64,000 nucleotides of DNA from Candidatus Bilamarchaeum dharawalense (GTDB lineage: Archaea; Micrarchaeota; Micrarchaeia; Anstonellales; Bilamarchaeaceae), in assembly GCA_902386555.1 (NCBI GenBank), contig CABMJJ010000009.1, positions 151,680 to 215,679 on the forward strand, read 5' to 3'. Position numbers and translations under genes: made by a program. Of the stretch, positions 49,958 to 59,387 are shown one piece after another (position 1 is the stretch's first letter; every line of letters begins with the position of its first letter). The notes below the pieces were generated by a model that was not told where the DNA came from, did no database searches, and was given only the letters and a program-made list of their open reading frames with translations.

Positions 49958-50347
49958 TTAGCTATTTGTCTTCTTAACCAAAACATGACTGTCGCCGAAT
50001 TTTTTCAGAAAAAAACCATAGCGGGAGTATAGATCAATTGCTGGATTCATAACTTTCACTTTGAGATAGATGGGTCGGTCCCCCTCAGCAAACATGTCCA
50101 GTATATGTTCCAGGAGAATGGTACCTATGCCCTGGCCTCGCATGGAATTGTCAACACCAATTCCCTGGAGTATGATTCGATCGCTTTCTTCTACGATATG
50201 AGCAAAACCAATTGGTCGGTTATCATATTCGGCAATTAGTATGGTGTCATCATCTGTGATTTGAACCATGGCATTTGGAAAAACCTGCCTGATAAAGTTT
50301 TTTGCAGTTTCCATTTCAGAATGCTTAACTGTTCTAACGGTGATCAT
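49958..50347 (-). CDS. GNAT-family N-acetyltransferase
   Basis: 129 residues with the GNAT core: a beta strand IGFAHIVEESDRIILQGIGV followed by the acetyl-CoA loop RGQGIGTILLEHIL, and the late NPAIDLYSRYGF. The substrate is unknown (small molecule or protein amine). It overlaps the phosphoesterase gene by 4 bp and is co-transcribed with it and Nop5. Confidence 0.88.
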   Translation of the reverse strand: MITVRTVKHSEMETAKNFIRQVFPNAMVQITDDDTILIAEYDNRPIGFAHIVEESDRIILQGIGVDNSMRGQGIGTILLEHILDMFAEGDRPIYLKVKVMNPAIDLYSRYGFFLKKFGDSHVLVKKTNS

Positions 50348-50967
50348 AGATTAATAAACTCCGAGGTAATTTTTTTATTTTTTATTGTAAGAGAGCATGC
50401 GCGCATGCTATTGGCCGGGGGCAATTTGATCAGCCTGGTCGGACCAAGCATTGCAGTTCCAATCTGTTCATGGGCATGGCCAAAAAAAGCAGCAAGTGGT
50501 TTTTTTTCTTCGATAATTTTTAGTATGGATGCACTCCCAATGTGTCGAAATAATGCCTCATCAAAATAGCCCTTTGGCGGAGTGTGGAGTAAGAGCAACG
50601 TATTACCATCGATTTTCAATTTTGACATTCTTGAAAATATTTCCTGTTCGCTGATCTCGCCAAAAGTTCCGAATGGAGTTGGAGGTGAGAAACCAAAACC
50701 AACAACATTCAACCCACTGCCTATTTCTGCTCTTTTTTCATGGACCCAGTTTGGTGTTGATGAGAAAATTGTATTTACGTGTTCACTATCCCAATTGCCT
50801 GGGATGATAAAGGAATTGGGAAATGCATGTAAAACAGAATCTGCAAATATTTCGGTTCTGGATATATCACCACAGATGAAAACAAAATCATGTTTTTTTG
50901 CAAGCTGAGTAAGAGACTCGAGAGCTAGCTCATCGTGATGAAGATCAGAAAATGCTAGGATTTTCAT
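50344..50967 (-). CDS. Metallophosphoesterase
   Basis: From ATG 50967 the product has 207 residues. It starts MKILAFSDLHHD and shows the calcineurin-like order of metal motifs: DLHH, GDIS, PGNWD, LLHTPP and FGHAHE. The compact size fits the MJ0936-like phosphodiesterase group. An upstream extension of the frame into the Nop5 gene is rejected because the family begins at MKILAFSD. Substrate unknown. Confidence 0.87.
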   Translation of the reverse strand: MKILAFSDLHHDELALESLTQLAKKHDFVFICGDISRTEIFADSVLHAFPNSFIIPGNWDSEHVNTIFSSTPNWVHEKRAEIGSGLNVVGFGFSPPTPFGTFGEISEQEIFSRMSKLKIDGNTLLLLHTPPKGYFDEALFRHIGSASILKIIEEKKPLAAFFGHAHEQIGTAMLGPTRLIKLPPANSMRACSLTIKNKKITSEFINL

Positions 50968-50974
50968 CTTAAAT

Positions 50975-51916
50975 TCACTTTCTTCTGTGCTCGAATTTTT
51001 GTTGTTGCACTGGTTTAGAAGGGGGAATATTTTGTTGGATTGGGTCTGGTTTGGGCTTTGCTTTCTCCAACTCATAATCTTTCATGATTTGTGCAACTCG
51101 TTCATCAAAATCTTTTCTTAGTTCTGCAGAGATCCTTCTCTTGGTAAATGCATCGGCTTTTGCTGCCAGACAAAGTTTATTGGCAAGAGTCCGAGCGATT
51201 TTACCACGTACTGCCTTGGGAGCTGAAGATATCTTAGCATGTTGGAAAATGATACCGTGTTTTGGCGGCGGAACTTTCCGATTTTTAAGATGCTTGAACA
51301 ATGCTTTTTCTGCACCAATAACTTGGATTGCACTGGCAGGAAGCATGGCAAGCCGTGATAGAGTTCCCATGTGGGATACCAGCTTTGCTGCGATGTCAGC
51401 TCCACCCACTTCAGAGAGATTTGGACACAACTCTTCGGCAAGTTCTTTTTGGTAAATTTCGTATTCCTTGCGTAGTTTTTCAAGAGAGACTATCATTCTC
51501 GAAAGTGAGATACATTCGGAAAGATCACGTGGAGAAAGTTGCACACCGAGGCTAGTTTTGGATGCGGCAATAACTTCGCTTGCTTTCTTTTGCCCGAAAA
51601 TTGTGGCAACTTCTTTTTCATCAATATTTTCCCGATCTATAACTAGAGTTGCTTTTGCATATTGAAGTTTATCTTCAGCTTTAAGTTCTGGAAAATAAAT
51701 TGCATACCAGTCTTCGAGTTTTTCACCGAGAAGGTTTATTGTTTTGTCAAGATCTTCAATGGAACGAGTTACTGTTCCAAGCAGCATATCTCTGCTTTTC
51801 AAAGCTTCCATAACTGCCTGTCTTGTTCGTTTCAAGAACCTTTCTCTTTTATCAGCAAATTCCTTATCGCTTGGTCCGCGAGATGGACCGCGGAAATTTC
51901 TTTGTGGTTTACCCAT
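50975..51916 (-). CDS. nop5: Nop5 (C/D box sRNP core protein)
   Basis: This 313-residue protein has a coiled-coil centre and the Nop domain GGADIAAKLVSHMGTLSRLA (written in part), then ASAIQVIGAEKALF and PPPKHGIIFQH, which bind the C/D guide RNA and L7Ae. It works with fibrillarin in rRNA 2-prime-O-methylation. The N-terminus is basic and Gly/Pro-rich. Fibrillarin is not adjacent in this window. The ATG follows AAGGTGA and a duplicated leader. Confidence 0.93.
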   Translation of the reverse strand: MGKPQRNFRGPSRGPSDKEFADKRERFLKRTRQAVMEALKSRDMLLGTVTRSIEDLDKTINLLGEKLEDWYAIYFPELKAEDKLQYAKATLVIDRENIDEKEVATIFGQKKASEVIAASKTSLGVQLSPRDLSECISLSRMIVSLEKLRKEYEIYQKELAEELCPNLSEVGGADIAAKLVSHMGTLSRLAMLPASAIQVIGAEKALFKHLKNRKVPPPKHGIIFQHAKISSAPKAVRGKIARTLANKLCLAAKADAFTKRRISAELRKDFDERVAQIMKDYELEKAKPKPDPIQQNIPPSKPVQQQKFEHRRK

Positions 51917-52080
51917 AAAAATTTCACCTTTTTTCTTTCATTATGGAAATTTTTATTATTGATCGTTTGGACGATCAACCCCATAAAAATTTCACCTTTT
52001 TTCTTTCATTATGGAAATTTTTATATTTGACCAGTACGCTGGTCAACCCTATAAAAATCACGTGGTGATCTGTATAATTG
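51912..52080 (-). repeat. Tandem 68-bp repeat in the nop5 leader with hairpins
   Basis: A 45-bp block holding the nop5 start context (AAGGTGAAATTTTTATGG) is present exactly twice, 68 bp apart (start ATGs at 51916 and 51984). Each is bordered by a hairpin: TTGATCGT/ACGATCAA in the first and TTGACCAG/CTGGTCAA in the second, different sequence but the same shape. A third, degenerate unit follows to about 52080. The upstream ATG is out of frame with nop5. The gap 51917-52210 contains no other gene; the rest to 52179 has nothing clear. Confidence 0.75.
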
Positions 52081-52210
52081 ACCCATGTGGAGGCCAACTA
52101 ATAAATAGCACCCGATAAGACATACCCGAATGGTATTTTAAAGATAGGTAACTGGACAGATGGTAGGCGTTAGGAACGGTTTATAAAAGCTTAAGGAACT
52201 AAAGCATACC

Positions 52211-52702
52211 ATGAGCGATGTTGAAAAGCTTACAAGAGATACTGTAGCCAATGGTGGCATTCTGGCTATGCTCTATTTTGATATTCATGCAAAAACAAAA
52301 GAACTAGTCCAGGAACTCGGAACCGGATTTATTAACGAGGTTATCCAAAAACAAGGAGTGGTATTTGCCCTGGGGGAGATCGATGAACCTACAGGTGGAG
52401 ATGAAAAAACCAATTGGTCAAGTTCGATCCAGTTGAAGGTATTAACAAAAGATTTCGCAACCTTGGCTGCAATTTGTATGGCCAATAGTCCCTATAGCAT
52501 TGAAATATTACGACCGGATGCAGTAAAACTTAGTCTTGCAGATGCACACAGTTTATTGGGGACCATGTCGGCCACAACTGCCGAGTATAAAAAATACATA
52601 CTGACTAAACTATCCAAGCCAGACGAACTGGCACGCCTTCAGGAAAACTTAAAGAAGAGAGCAGAGATGGGTAAGAATATTTTGAAAAAAGGTGAAAAAT
52701 AA
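52211..52702 (+). CDS. Unknown protein coupled to a KaiC-like ATPase
   Basis: 163 residues, alpha/beta, no membrane span: MSDVEKLTRDTVANGGILAML, a beta-rich centre (SSSIQLKVLTKDFATLA), and a helical basic C-terminus. A TTTATAAAAG box at 52180-52189, about 27 bp before ATG, and no ribosome site indicate a leaderless mRNA. The stop and the next start share TAATG, so this is probably the dedicated partner of KaiC-like ATPase (4). Confidence 0.68.
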   Translation: MSDVEKLTRDTVANGGILAMLYFDIHAKTKELVQELGTGFINEVIQKQGVVFALGEIDEPTGGDEKTNWSSSIQLKVLTKDFATLAAICMANSPYSIEILRPDAVKLSLADAHSLLGTMSATTAEYKKYILTKLSKPDELARLQENLKKRAEMGKNILKKGEK

Positions 52703-53544
52703 TGGAACGCGTATTCACCAAAAGCGGGATCAGTGGATTGGATGAGGTTCTTGGAGGCGGCTTTTTAGAAAATTCATTAATTACCGTCAGTGGGCCAACT
52801 GGTTGTGGGAAAAGCACATTGGCTGCACAATTCATACACAACGGTGCCCTGATCCATAACGAACCAGGGTTATATATTTCAATTGAAGAAAGCCGAGCAG
52901 ATTTTCTTTTTCACAATAGCGCCTACAAATGGGACTTTCCTGCTCTGGAAAGAGATCGCAAATTTATACTGTTGGATTACCCCATACATGAGGTTGATCA
53001 GATAATAAACCAGGCAAGCGCGATTCAGGAAATTATCGCAACCACTGGAGTCAAAAGAGTGGTGATAGATTCCATAATGCCAATTGCATTATTTTTCAAA
53101 GAGGATGATGAACGCAAAAGAGGATTCCTTAAATTTATTGAAAATTTAAGAAAATGGAAGTCCACAATACTTATTGTATCTGAGGATATAACTGCAACGG
53201 ATTCGGAACATGTTCCGAACACCGGATATGGGATAGAAAGTTTCACCGATGGATGGCTGAACTTGTTTTACAGATATGATGATAGGGCGATGGAACGAAA
53301 TAGATATATTGAAGTATTGAAATTGAAGGGCATGAGCCATTCGACAAAATCCTACCCAATAGATATTGATGAGAATGGACTCCGAGTTGTTTTACCAGCC
53401 GGGATAAAGATACCTTTGGAAGAAGCCAAGGTGGGCACAGTTCCAACAGTTCAAAAACCAGTTAAAACACCTGCAAAAACAAGTGATGCGGCAGCTAAAA
53501 TCGCCGCAGTAAAAAAGAGACTGGTTAGAAGTGAGAGAGTATAA
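52702..53544 (+). CDS. KaiC-like RecA-superfamily ATPase (4)
   Basis: 280 residues: TKSGISGLDEVLGGGFLE, Walker A GPTGCGKS at residues 31-38, Walker B RVVIDSIMPIALF, then LKLKGMSHSTKSYPIDI. Residues after 235 are an Ala/Lys/Pro-rich flexible tail absent from the other copies. It overlaps the convergent HisA-like gene by 20 bp. Confidence 0.87.
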   Translation: MERVFTKSGISGLDEVLGGGFLENSLITVSGPTGCGKSTLAAQFIHNGALIHNEPGLYISIEESRADFLFHNSAYKWDFPALERDRKFILLDYPIHEVDQIINQASAIQEIIATTGVKRVVIDSIMPIALFFKEDDERKRGFLKFIENLRKWKSTILIVSEDITATDSEHVPNTGYGIESFTDGWLNLFYRYDDRAMERNRYIEVLKLKGMSHSTKSYPIDIDENGLRVVLPAGIKIPLEEAKVGTVPTVQKPVKTPAKTSDAAAKIAAVKKRLVRSERV

Positions 53545-54031
53545 CGCCCCAAACTTTTAGTTTTTTTGACATCTGAGCTTCATGAATAATTATTCGTTTA
53601 CCCAATTTGGTAAATCGCTTTGCCTCTGCTTCGGAAAAACTTTCCAGTATGACATCGCGAAATAGATCCGCATTTCCGCCATAACCTTTTGGTACCTTAC
53701 ACACCATCAGATTAGAGTTGATAAGACCCCCAATATCAAATTCGGCTGGAGGTAGCACCACACGGCATTTCAGAACCATTAGTTTTGAGATTATTTCTAT
53801 CTTTGGTGCACACTCAACTTGAACATTTATGAAATAGGTTAGACCATCGTAGACATCAAGATTTGTGTTACGGCCGGTGATGGCATTCAGATCAACAATA
53901 TGAAGAAGTTTGTAACCTTTTTTCTTAAGTTCCTTGGCAACATCCAATGGTTTGCCAACAAGGCGCAATATTCCACCCTCTTTAGTAAAAACCTGTTTAT
54001 CCTTGATATACAAAAGAGGGATTTTCAGCAA
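53525..54031 (-). CDS. HisA-like half-barrel protein
   Basis: 168 residues that read like the first half of HisA: a short opening, then GGILRLVGKPLDVAKELKKKG and LLHIVDLNAITGRNTNLDVYDGL, where HisA has its VRL...VAxxLxxxG and VDLDGA segments. The catalytic second half (IDRDGT) is missing. It may be a remnant or a repurposed binding protein. It follows hisS by 1 bp and ends the histidine unit. Confidence 0.65.
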   Translation of the reverse strand: MLKIPLLYIKDKQVFTKEGGILRLVGKPLDVAKELKKKGYKLLHIVDLNAITGRNTNLDVYDGLTYFINVQVECAPKIEIISKLMVLKCRVVLPPAEFDIGGLINSNLMVCKVPKGYGGNADLFRDVILESFSEAEAKRFTKLGKRIIIHEAQMSKKLKVWGVILSHF

Positions 54032-54032
54032 A

Positions 54033-55265
54033 TCAACGACCTCGGATTTTTTTTATTGCATCATCAAGGGAAAGGACTTCTTCCTTTCCAGATGCCATGT
54101 CGCGAAGAGTGATCTTGTTCTCTTTAATTTCGCGCTCACCAAGAATTGCAACAAATGGGATGGAAAGAGCATTGGCATAGTCAAATTGCTTGCGCAGATT
54201 ACGCTCATTAAGATCAGTTTCACAGGGAATTCCAGCCTTGCGGAATTGAACTGCCGTCTTTAGTGAGTTAGAATAGAATTCTGGTTTGACTGCAGCAACC
54301 ACAACAAGACTATCGGTTTTTTTCGTGGATTTCTTCTTTTCCTCGATCAGAGTGATTAATCGCTCTATACCGAAGGAGATACCAATCGCTGGTGCCGGTT
54401 GACCATAGACACCAAGGAGGTTGTCATATCTTCCACCACCGGCAACTGAACCCATATCATCACTAAGTTTGACTTCAAAAACAGGACCGGTATAATAGCC
54501 AAGACCGCGAACCAGGAACAGATCCACTTCAATATCAAAATCGCAGAGCAGAATAATATCTTCCAGTTCTTTTGCACCCTCAGGACTGTATTTGGCAGCA
54601 ATGGCAAGTTTTTTTCTATTGTCACCTTTGGCTTTGATAACCTCAAGCAGCGAATCGACTTTTTTGCCAAGAACTTCTCGCAGGAGTTTTTCCACTTCCT
54701 TCTCTCCAATCTTATCGAGTTTATCCAAAATTCTAAATACCTCACCCTTTTGTTCCGGGAAGCCAACTTTTTCTGCAATGCCGTCAAGTATTTTGCGGTT
54801 GTTGATCATGATTTTTGGTTTGTTAAAACCAAATGCGGCACAAACGTCCTTGGATAGGGAAAGAACTTCGGCTTCGCAACGCATGGATGCACTACCTACG
54901 ATATCGATGTCAGCCTGGTAGAACTCACGGAACCGTCCTCGCTGTGGTTCCTCCTTTCTCCAAACAACATCGATGGCATATCTCTTGAATGGTTTTGGAT
55001 TATCCGTAGACGAAGCAAATCTGGCAAGAGGGACAGTAAGGTCGAACCTCAGACCATACTCATCTCCATTAATAACAAATATTTGTTTATCCACTTCCGG
55101 ACCTGCTTTTGCCCTTAGAGTTTTAAGGTATTCCATTGCAGGGGTCTCCAATGGTCTGTAGCCATAGCCTCGGAATAGCTGGCGTAGAATTTCGATTACC
55201 TCTTCCCGAACCAGCATATTCTCTGGAGCAATATCTCGCATTCCTTTTGGGGTTAGCTTCATCAA
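54033..55265 (-). CDS. hisS: Histidyl-tRNA synthetase
   Basis: This 410-residue class II synthetase has KGMRDIAPEN, motif 2 in PFKRYAIDVVWRKEEPQRGRFREF (written in part), the histidine loops RGLGYYTGPVFE and motif 3 AIGISFGIERL, and a C-terminal anticodon-binding domain. It charges tRNA-His. It lies 51 bp after hisIE in the same direction, so histidine synthesis and use are probably co-regulated. Confidence 0.95.
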   Translation of the reverse strand: MMKLTPKGMRDIAPENMLVREEVIEILRQLFRGYGYRPLETPAMEYLKTLRAKAGPEVDKQIFVINGDEYGLRFDLTVPLARFASSTDNPKPFKRYAIDVVWRKEEPQRGRFREFYQADIDIVGSASMRCEAEVLSLSKDVCAAFGFNKPKIMINNRKILDGIAEKVGFPEQKGEVFRILDKLDKIGEKEVEKLLREVLGKKVDSLLEVIKAKGDNRKKLAIAAKYSPEGAKELEDIILLCDFDIEVDLFLVRGLGYYTGPVFEVKLSDDMGSVAGGGRYDNLLGVYGQPAPAIGISFGIERLITLIEEKKKSTKKTDSLVVVAAVKPEFYSNSLKTAVQFRKAGIPCETDLNERNLRKQFDYANALSIPFVAILGEREIKENKITLRDMASGKEEVLSLDDAIKKIRGR

Positions 55266-55316
55266 AACCAGCTCCTTTCTTCCTGTGGTATCTCCCCAGT
55301 ATATATAATCATAGAG

Positions 55317-55877
55317 TCACTTCCATCTTCGTTCCAATTCATCCAATACTTTAGAAAATTTAATGCTTCTGTTCTCCAAATAAACCAGCATAAAAAACAA
55401 TAAATCAGCTGCTTCCCATATTATTTCGCTATTTTTTTCTGCTTCTATTAATTCAGCAAGCTCTTCATTAAGCTTATTGATTATTTTTTGTCTGCTGGCA
55501 ATTATGCTTGAAACATAGGATTTCTTGCTGGGTTTTTGCTTTCGCTCGGCTATTTTTTTTGTTAGCCTTAATAGGATTGGACCATCATCACAGAAGCAGG
55601 AAAACTTTTTTTTGTGACAGGCAGGACCGGATGGTTCGACTTTAACCAGAAGAGCATCTGAATCGCAATCCTGAGAGATGGACACCACCTTTTGCCTGTT
55701 GCCGCTTTGGTCGCCTTTTCGCATAATCTGTTTTTTACTTCTACTATAGCGCCAGACATAGCCATCTTTTTTCATCTTTTTCATGGATTCTTTATTTCCA
55801 TAAAAAAGCGATAGCACCGTACCACTTTCAGAATCTTGAATGATCATAGGGATCAGACCAGTTTTATCAAATTTCAT
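55317..55877 (-). CDS. hisIE: Phosphoribosyl-AMP cyclohydrolase / phosphoribosyl-ATP pyrophosphatase
   Basis: A 186-residue bifunctional protein. The N-terminal HisI part has FDKTGLIPMIIQD, QDCDSDALLVKVE and GPACHKKKFSCF with the zinc cysteines. The C-terminal HisE part has KLNEELAELIEAEK and EAADLLFFMLVYL. It performs the second and third steps of histidine synthesis. ATG 55877 is preferred to 55901, which overlaps hisF. Confidence 0.93.
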   Translation of the reverse strand: MKFDKTGLIPMIIQDSESGTVLSLFYGNKESMKKMKKDGYVWRYSRSKKQIMRKGDQSGNRQKVVSISQDCDSDALLVKVEPSGPACHKKKFSCFCDDGPILLRLTKKIAERKQKPSKKSYVSSIIASRQKIINKLNEELAELIEAEKNSEIIWEAADLLFFMLVYLENRSIKFSKVLDELERRWK

Positions 55878-55878
55878 C

Positions 55879-56634
55879 TTAGACACGGATATCAACTCCA
55901 TTTTCTTGTAAATATTTTTTCAATTCTGGAATTCCCAGAGTACCGTAGTGAAAAAGATTTGCAGCCAGGGCTGCGGAAGCCTTTGTTTGCTGGAAAACAT
56001 CATAGAAATCTCTCATTTTCCCAGCACCACCCGATGCGATCACAGGAACAGAAACTAATTTGGATAGGGCAGCGGTGAGTTCAAGATCAAAGCCTGATTT
56101 CGTACCATCACGATCAATGCTTGTGACCAGGAGTTCACCTGCACCCAAGGAAACTGCTTTTTCTGCCCATTCCATTGCATCCAGACCTGTTGCGAGGGAA
56201 CCACCTTTGGAATAAACTGTCCAACCCTTTTCAGTTCTTTTTGCATCCATGGCGATTACAACTGCCTGGGAACCAAATTCGCGGGCAGCATTTTCAATTA
56301 ATTTAGGATTGGCAATGGCAGCGCTGTTCAGCGAGACCTTGTCTGCACCGGCCCTTAGCAACGCTTCAATATCAGCCAAAGAAGATATGCCACCACCGAT
56401 AGTAAATGGAATAAAAACTTCCTGGGCAACTGCACTGACCATATCAACCATTGTTTTCCTATTTTCCAAAGATGCAGAAATATCAAGAAAAACAATCTCG
56501 TCTGCTCTTTCCTGATAGTATAACTTTGCAAGTTCCACCGGATCCCCTGCGTCTTTCAATGAAAGAAAATTTGTACCTTTGACCACTCGATTGTATTTCA
56601 CATCAAGGCAGGGAATGATTCGTTTACACCACAT
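55879..56634 (-). CDS. hisF: Imidazole glycerol phosphate synthase, cyclase subunit
   Basis: A 251-residue TIM barrel. [12 protein letters not shown] holds the first catalytic Asp and [16 protein letters not shown] the second; [13 protein letters not shown] binds phosphate. It uses ammonia from HisH. ATG 56634 (or 56640) gives the normal N-terminus; further upstream codons lie inside hisA. It overlaps hisA by about 11 bp. Confidence 0.95.
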   Translation of the reverse strand: MWCKRIIPCLDVKYNRVVKGTNFLSLKDAGDPVELAKLYYQERADEIVFLDISASLENRKTMVDMVSAVAQEVFIPFTIGGGISSLADIEALLRAGADKVSLNSAAIANPKLIENAAREFGSQAVVIAMDAKRTEKGWTVYSKGGSLATGLDAMEWAEKAVSLGAGELLVTSIDRDGTKSGFDLELTAALSKLVSVPVIASGGAGKMRDFYDVFQQTKASAALAANLFHYGTLGIPELKKYLQENGVDIRV

Positions 56635-57334
56635 CAGCATCCTCTCCTTCCATAAGATAACCGTCTCGCAATCGTATTTTTCCTTCAAGAAATGCTCTGC
56701 CAACTATGGCACCGTAGACATTGATTTTTCTGAGTTCAAAAAGATCAGGAATATCTAAAACACCTCCGGCAGCTATGAGTTTGGAATTTGTTTTTTGCAT
56801 AATTGATTTTAGCAAATCAAGGTTTGGGCCGCGATAGGTTCCATCGCGAGAGATATCGGTAACTACGATTTCTGAAAGCCCAGATACCAGATCGGAAAAT
56901 TTCAGTCTGCTTGTTTTTGTCCAACCAGCATAGGACAATTTTCCATCCTTGAAATCAAAGGAACCTATCAGTTTGCCGAAATATTTCTTCTTTAATTGGG
57001 CTGCTTCATCCTGATTCTTGAAAAGCAGGGTGCCAAGGATCACCTTTTCCACACCATTTTCAAGTAACTGTTTTATGGCCGACTCGGAACGCACGCCCCC
57101 GCCCACTTGAATTGGAAATTTTTTTGCCAGGCTACGGATGATGTCTAGATTTTTCATTTTCCCAGTGAACGCCCCATCCATATCCACCACGTGGATCAAA
57201 CGAACGCCCATGCTTTCGTATTCTTCCGCAACTTCCATTGCAGTTTTTTTATAGGTGATTTTCTTGTCCTGTTCGCCACGGATAAGTCGCACGCATTTTC
57301 CATTCATCAAATCTATTGCAGGTATAATTATCAT
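56624..57334 (-). CDS. hisA: ProFAR isomerase
   Basis: 236 residues with [21 protein letters not shown] (written in part; first catalytic Asp), [22 protein letters not shown] and [14 protein letters not shown] (second Asp), and [14 protein letters not shown]. Isomerises the ribose moiety in the fourth step. It overlaps hisH by 4 bp (ATGA). Confidence 0.95.
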   Translation of the reverse strand: MIIIPAIDLMNGKCVRLIRGEQDKKITYKKTAMEVAEEYESMGVRLIHVVDMDGAFTGKMKNLDIIRSLAKKFPIQVGGGVRSESAIKQLLENGVEKVILGTLLFKNQDEAAQLKKKYFGKLIGSFDFKDGKLSYAGWTKTSRLKFSDLVSGLSEIVVTDISRDGTYRGPNLDLLKSIMQKTNSKLIAAGGVLDIPDLFELRKINVYGAIVGRAFLEGKIRLRDGYLMEGEDADVV

Positions 57335-57924
57335 TTTCTTACCTCCTTAATAAAATTTTTTAGCAACAATAAACCAGATTCTCCGCTCTTTTCAGGGTGA
57401 AACTGGGTGAGAAGAATATTTTTCCTAGCAATTATTGATGGAAATTTTTTTCCGTAGTTGGTGGTTGCCATGGTAAGCCTTTTGTCTGCTGGCTCACAGT
57501 AATAGGAGTGAACGAAGTAGGCATAGAAATCACTGATGCCGTCCAAAAGTGTGGCATCGGAAATGGAAACAAGATTCCAACCGGTGTGGGGAACCGGTAG
57601 ATCTCCATTGAATTTTTTTACTGAACCGTTGATAATACCAAGTCCGGAAACACCCTGGCTTTCTTCACTTTTTTCAAACATAAGCTGCATACCAAGGCAG
57701 ATACCAAGAAATGGCTTTTGTTTAATAAGTGACGCTAATTCGCTAGAATTTTGTTCAATGCGTTGCATTGCAGCACCAAATGAACCAACCCCGGGCAGAA
57801 TCAAACCATCGGCTTTTTCCCATAGTTTTGGGTTTGAACTAACCATTGTCTCTGCTCCCAGTCTAGTGAACGCGTTTTTTACATTGGCAGTATTGCCTGC
57901 CCCATAATCAATGATGGCAATCAT
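57331..57924 (-). CDS. hisH: Imidazole glycerol phosphate synthase, glutaminase subunit
   Basis: 197 residues with AIIDYGAGNTANV, LPGVGSFGAAM, the nucleophile in LGICLGMQLMFE, HTGWN, and the His-Glu pair in TQFHPEKSG. Delivers ammonia to HisF. Overlaps hisG by 4 bp. Confidence 0.95.
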   Translation of the reverse strand: MIAIIDYGAGNTANVKNAFTRLGAETMVSSNPKLWEKADGLILPGVGSFGAAMQRIEQNSSELASLIKQKPFLGICLGMQLMFEKSEESQGVSGLGIINGSVKKFNGDLPVPHTGWNLVSISDATLLDGISDFYAYFVHSYYCEPADKRLTMATTNYGKKFPSIIARKNILLTQFHPEKSGESGLLLLKNFIKEVRK

Positions 57925-58775
57925 TCTACCACCCGGGATACGTTCATAACCAGAATGTCTTTGGCACCTGCTTTCTTGATTTTTCCTATGGCAGAAATTA
58001 GGTCAGCACTATCAACAACACTGTGGATGGAATAGGCACCATTGGCCAGGCTAAGAATGGTTGGACTGTCCATTGCCGGCATTACCTTGACAACACTGTC
58101 CAGTGTCCGTTTGTTTGGAACATTGGCCATGATGTAACGTTTTGCCTCGGCTGTCAGAACACTCTCGATGGAGATGGTGAGATTGGCAATTTCGTCTTCT
58201 TTTTCAATTAGGCTTTTTTTGTTTGCCATAAGACAGGGCCGGGATTCCAACAAATTATCAATAACCACAAGATTGTTTTGTGCAAGGGTAGTGCCAGTAC
58301 TGACCTGGTCGATTATGATGTCTGCTATGCCAAGATAGGGCGCAAGTTCAGTTGCGCCTGAAACTGGAACAATCTTGCAACTAATTTTTCTTGTGTTGAA
58401 GTATTTTCTGGAAATGTTGACAAGCCGGGTGGCCACCCTAATTCCGTTGGTATAATTTTCAGGAGATTTGATTTTGGAAGTGGATGGTGCTGCAACTACA
58501 ATTCTGCACTGGCCAAAATTTAATTTTAACAGTATTTTCACATCGGCTTCGCTTTCGCTAATCATATCCTCACCACTTATACCAAGATCAGCGGCACCGG
58601 ATTGAACGTAGAGAGGTATATCCGCAGCTCTTGCATAGAGGATCTGGATATTCGGATTGCTGCTATTGGCATACAACTTACGTCCGTTTTCAGGTATGGT
58701 AAGCCCTATCTTTTCCAATAGTTTGATAATTTCTGGATTCAGTCTTCCCTTATTTGGAATTGCTAATTTTATCAT
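57921..58775 (-). CDS. hisG: ATP phosphoribosyltransferase (long form)
   Basis: 284 residues: catalyses the first committed step. LAIPNKGRL, SGAADLGISGEDM, and the PRPP loop ISGATELAPYLGIADIIID (written in part). The length indicates the long form with a C-terminal regulatory domain for histidine feedback, so no HisZ is needed. One bp lies between it and hisB. Confidence 0.95.
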   Translation of the reverse strand: MIKLAIPNKGRLNPEIIKLLEKIGLTIPENGRKLYANSSNPNIQILYARAADIPLYVQSGAADLGISGEDMISESEADVKILLKLNFGQCRIVVAAPSTSKIKSPENYTNGIRVATRLVNISRKYFNTRKISCKIVPVSGATELAPYLGIADIIIDQVSTGTTLAQNNLVVIDNLLESRPCLMANKKSLIEKEDEIANLTISIESVLTAEAKRYIMANVPNKRTLDSVVKVMPAMDSPTILSLANGAYSIHSVVDSADLISAIGKIKKAGAKDILVMNVSRVVE

Positions 58776-59387
58776 CTAAATCACTCCTTTTGTACTTGGT
58801 ATTTGCCCTCTTGAACGAGGGTCATTTTCAACTGCCATTCTAAGCGCCTTGCCAAATGCTTTGAAAACAGCTTCGACTTCGTGGTGACTATTTCCAGAAC
58901 GGGTTAGGCGAATGGCAATATTTGCTTTCATATTTTCTGCGAGCGCAAGAAAAAATTCACGGATTTCTTCGCTTGGGATGCTACCCACTGACTCGTTACT
59001 AAATTGGAGATTATTGTTGTTTTTCCCCTCAAAAACCAACCTACCCCTGCCCGATAGATCAATAATGGATTCGGCAATTGCATCGTCCATCATATAGCGA
59101 AACTCAAACCATCCTGCGCGGTTGATAGCTTTTTTTTCTCCAAGTGCTTTGGCTAGGGCCAGGCCAAGAACAATCCCCACATCTTCAATGGTGTGGTGGG
59201 TGCCAGTTTCAAGATCACCCTTTGCCAGAATCTTAATGTCGATTAATGAGTATTTGGAAAGAGCTGTGAGTATGTGATCGAAAAAACCAATTCCCGTAGT
59301 TATTTCAGATTGACCAGTTCCATCCAGGTTGAGTTCAACGGTCACACTGGTCTCCTTTGTTTTCCTATTTTCAATGGCAGTTCTCAT
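58776..59387 (-). CDS. hisB: Imidazoleglycerol-phosphate dehydratase
   Basis: 203 residues, monofunctional (no HAD phosphatase domain attached). Metal-binding motifs HHTIEDVGI and NSHHEVEAVFKAFGKAL, plus GIGFFDHIL. It performs the sixth step. Overlaps the hisC fusion by 4 bp. Confidence 0.95.
   Translation of the reverse strand: MRTAIENRKTKETSVTVELNLDGTGQSEITTGIGFFDHILTALSKYSLIDIKILAKGDLETGTHHTIEDVGIVLGLALAKALGEKKAINRAGWFEFRYMMDDAIAESIIDLSGRGRLVFEGKNNNNLQFSNESVGSIPSEEIREFFLALAENMKANIAIRLTRSGNSHHEVEAVFKAFGKALRMAVENDPRSRGQIPSTKGVI

Noticed and set aside
50968-51075. N-terminal extension of the phosphoesterase
   Set aside because: It overlaps the nop5 coding end, and the family starts at MKILAFSD (50967).
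51912-52050. CRISPR-like direct repeats
   Set aside because: Only two full copies with a 68-bp period, the spacers are palindromic, and the repeat is the nop5 translation start region.
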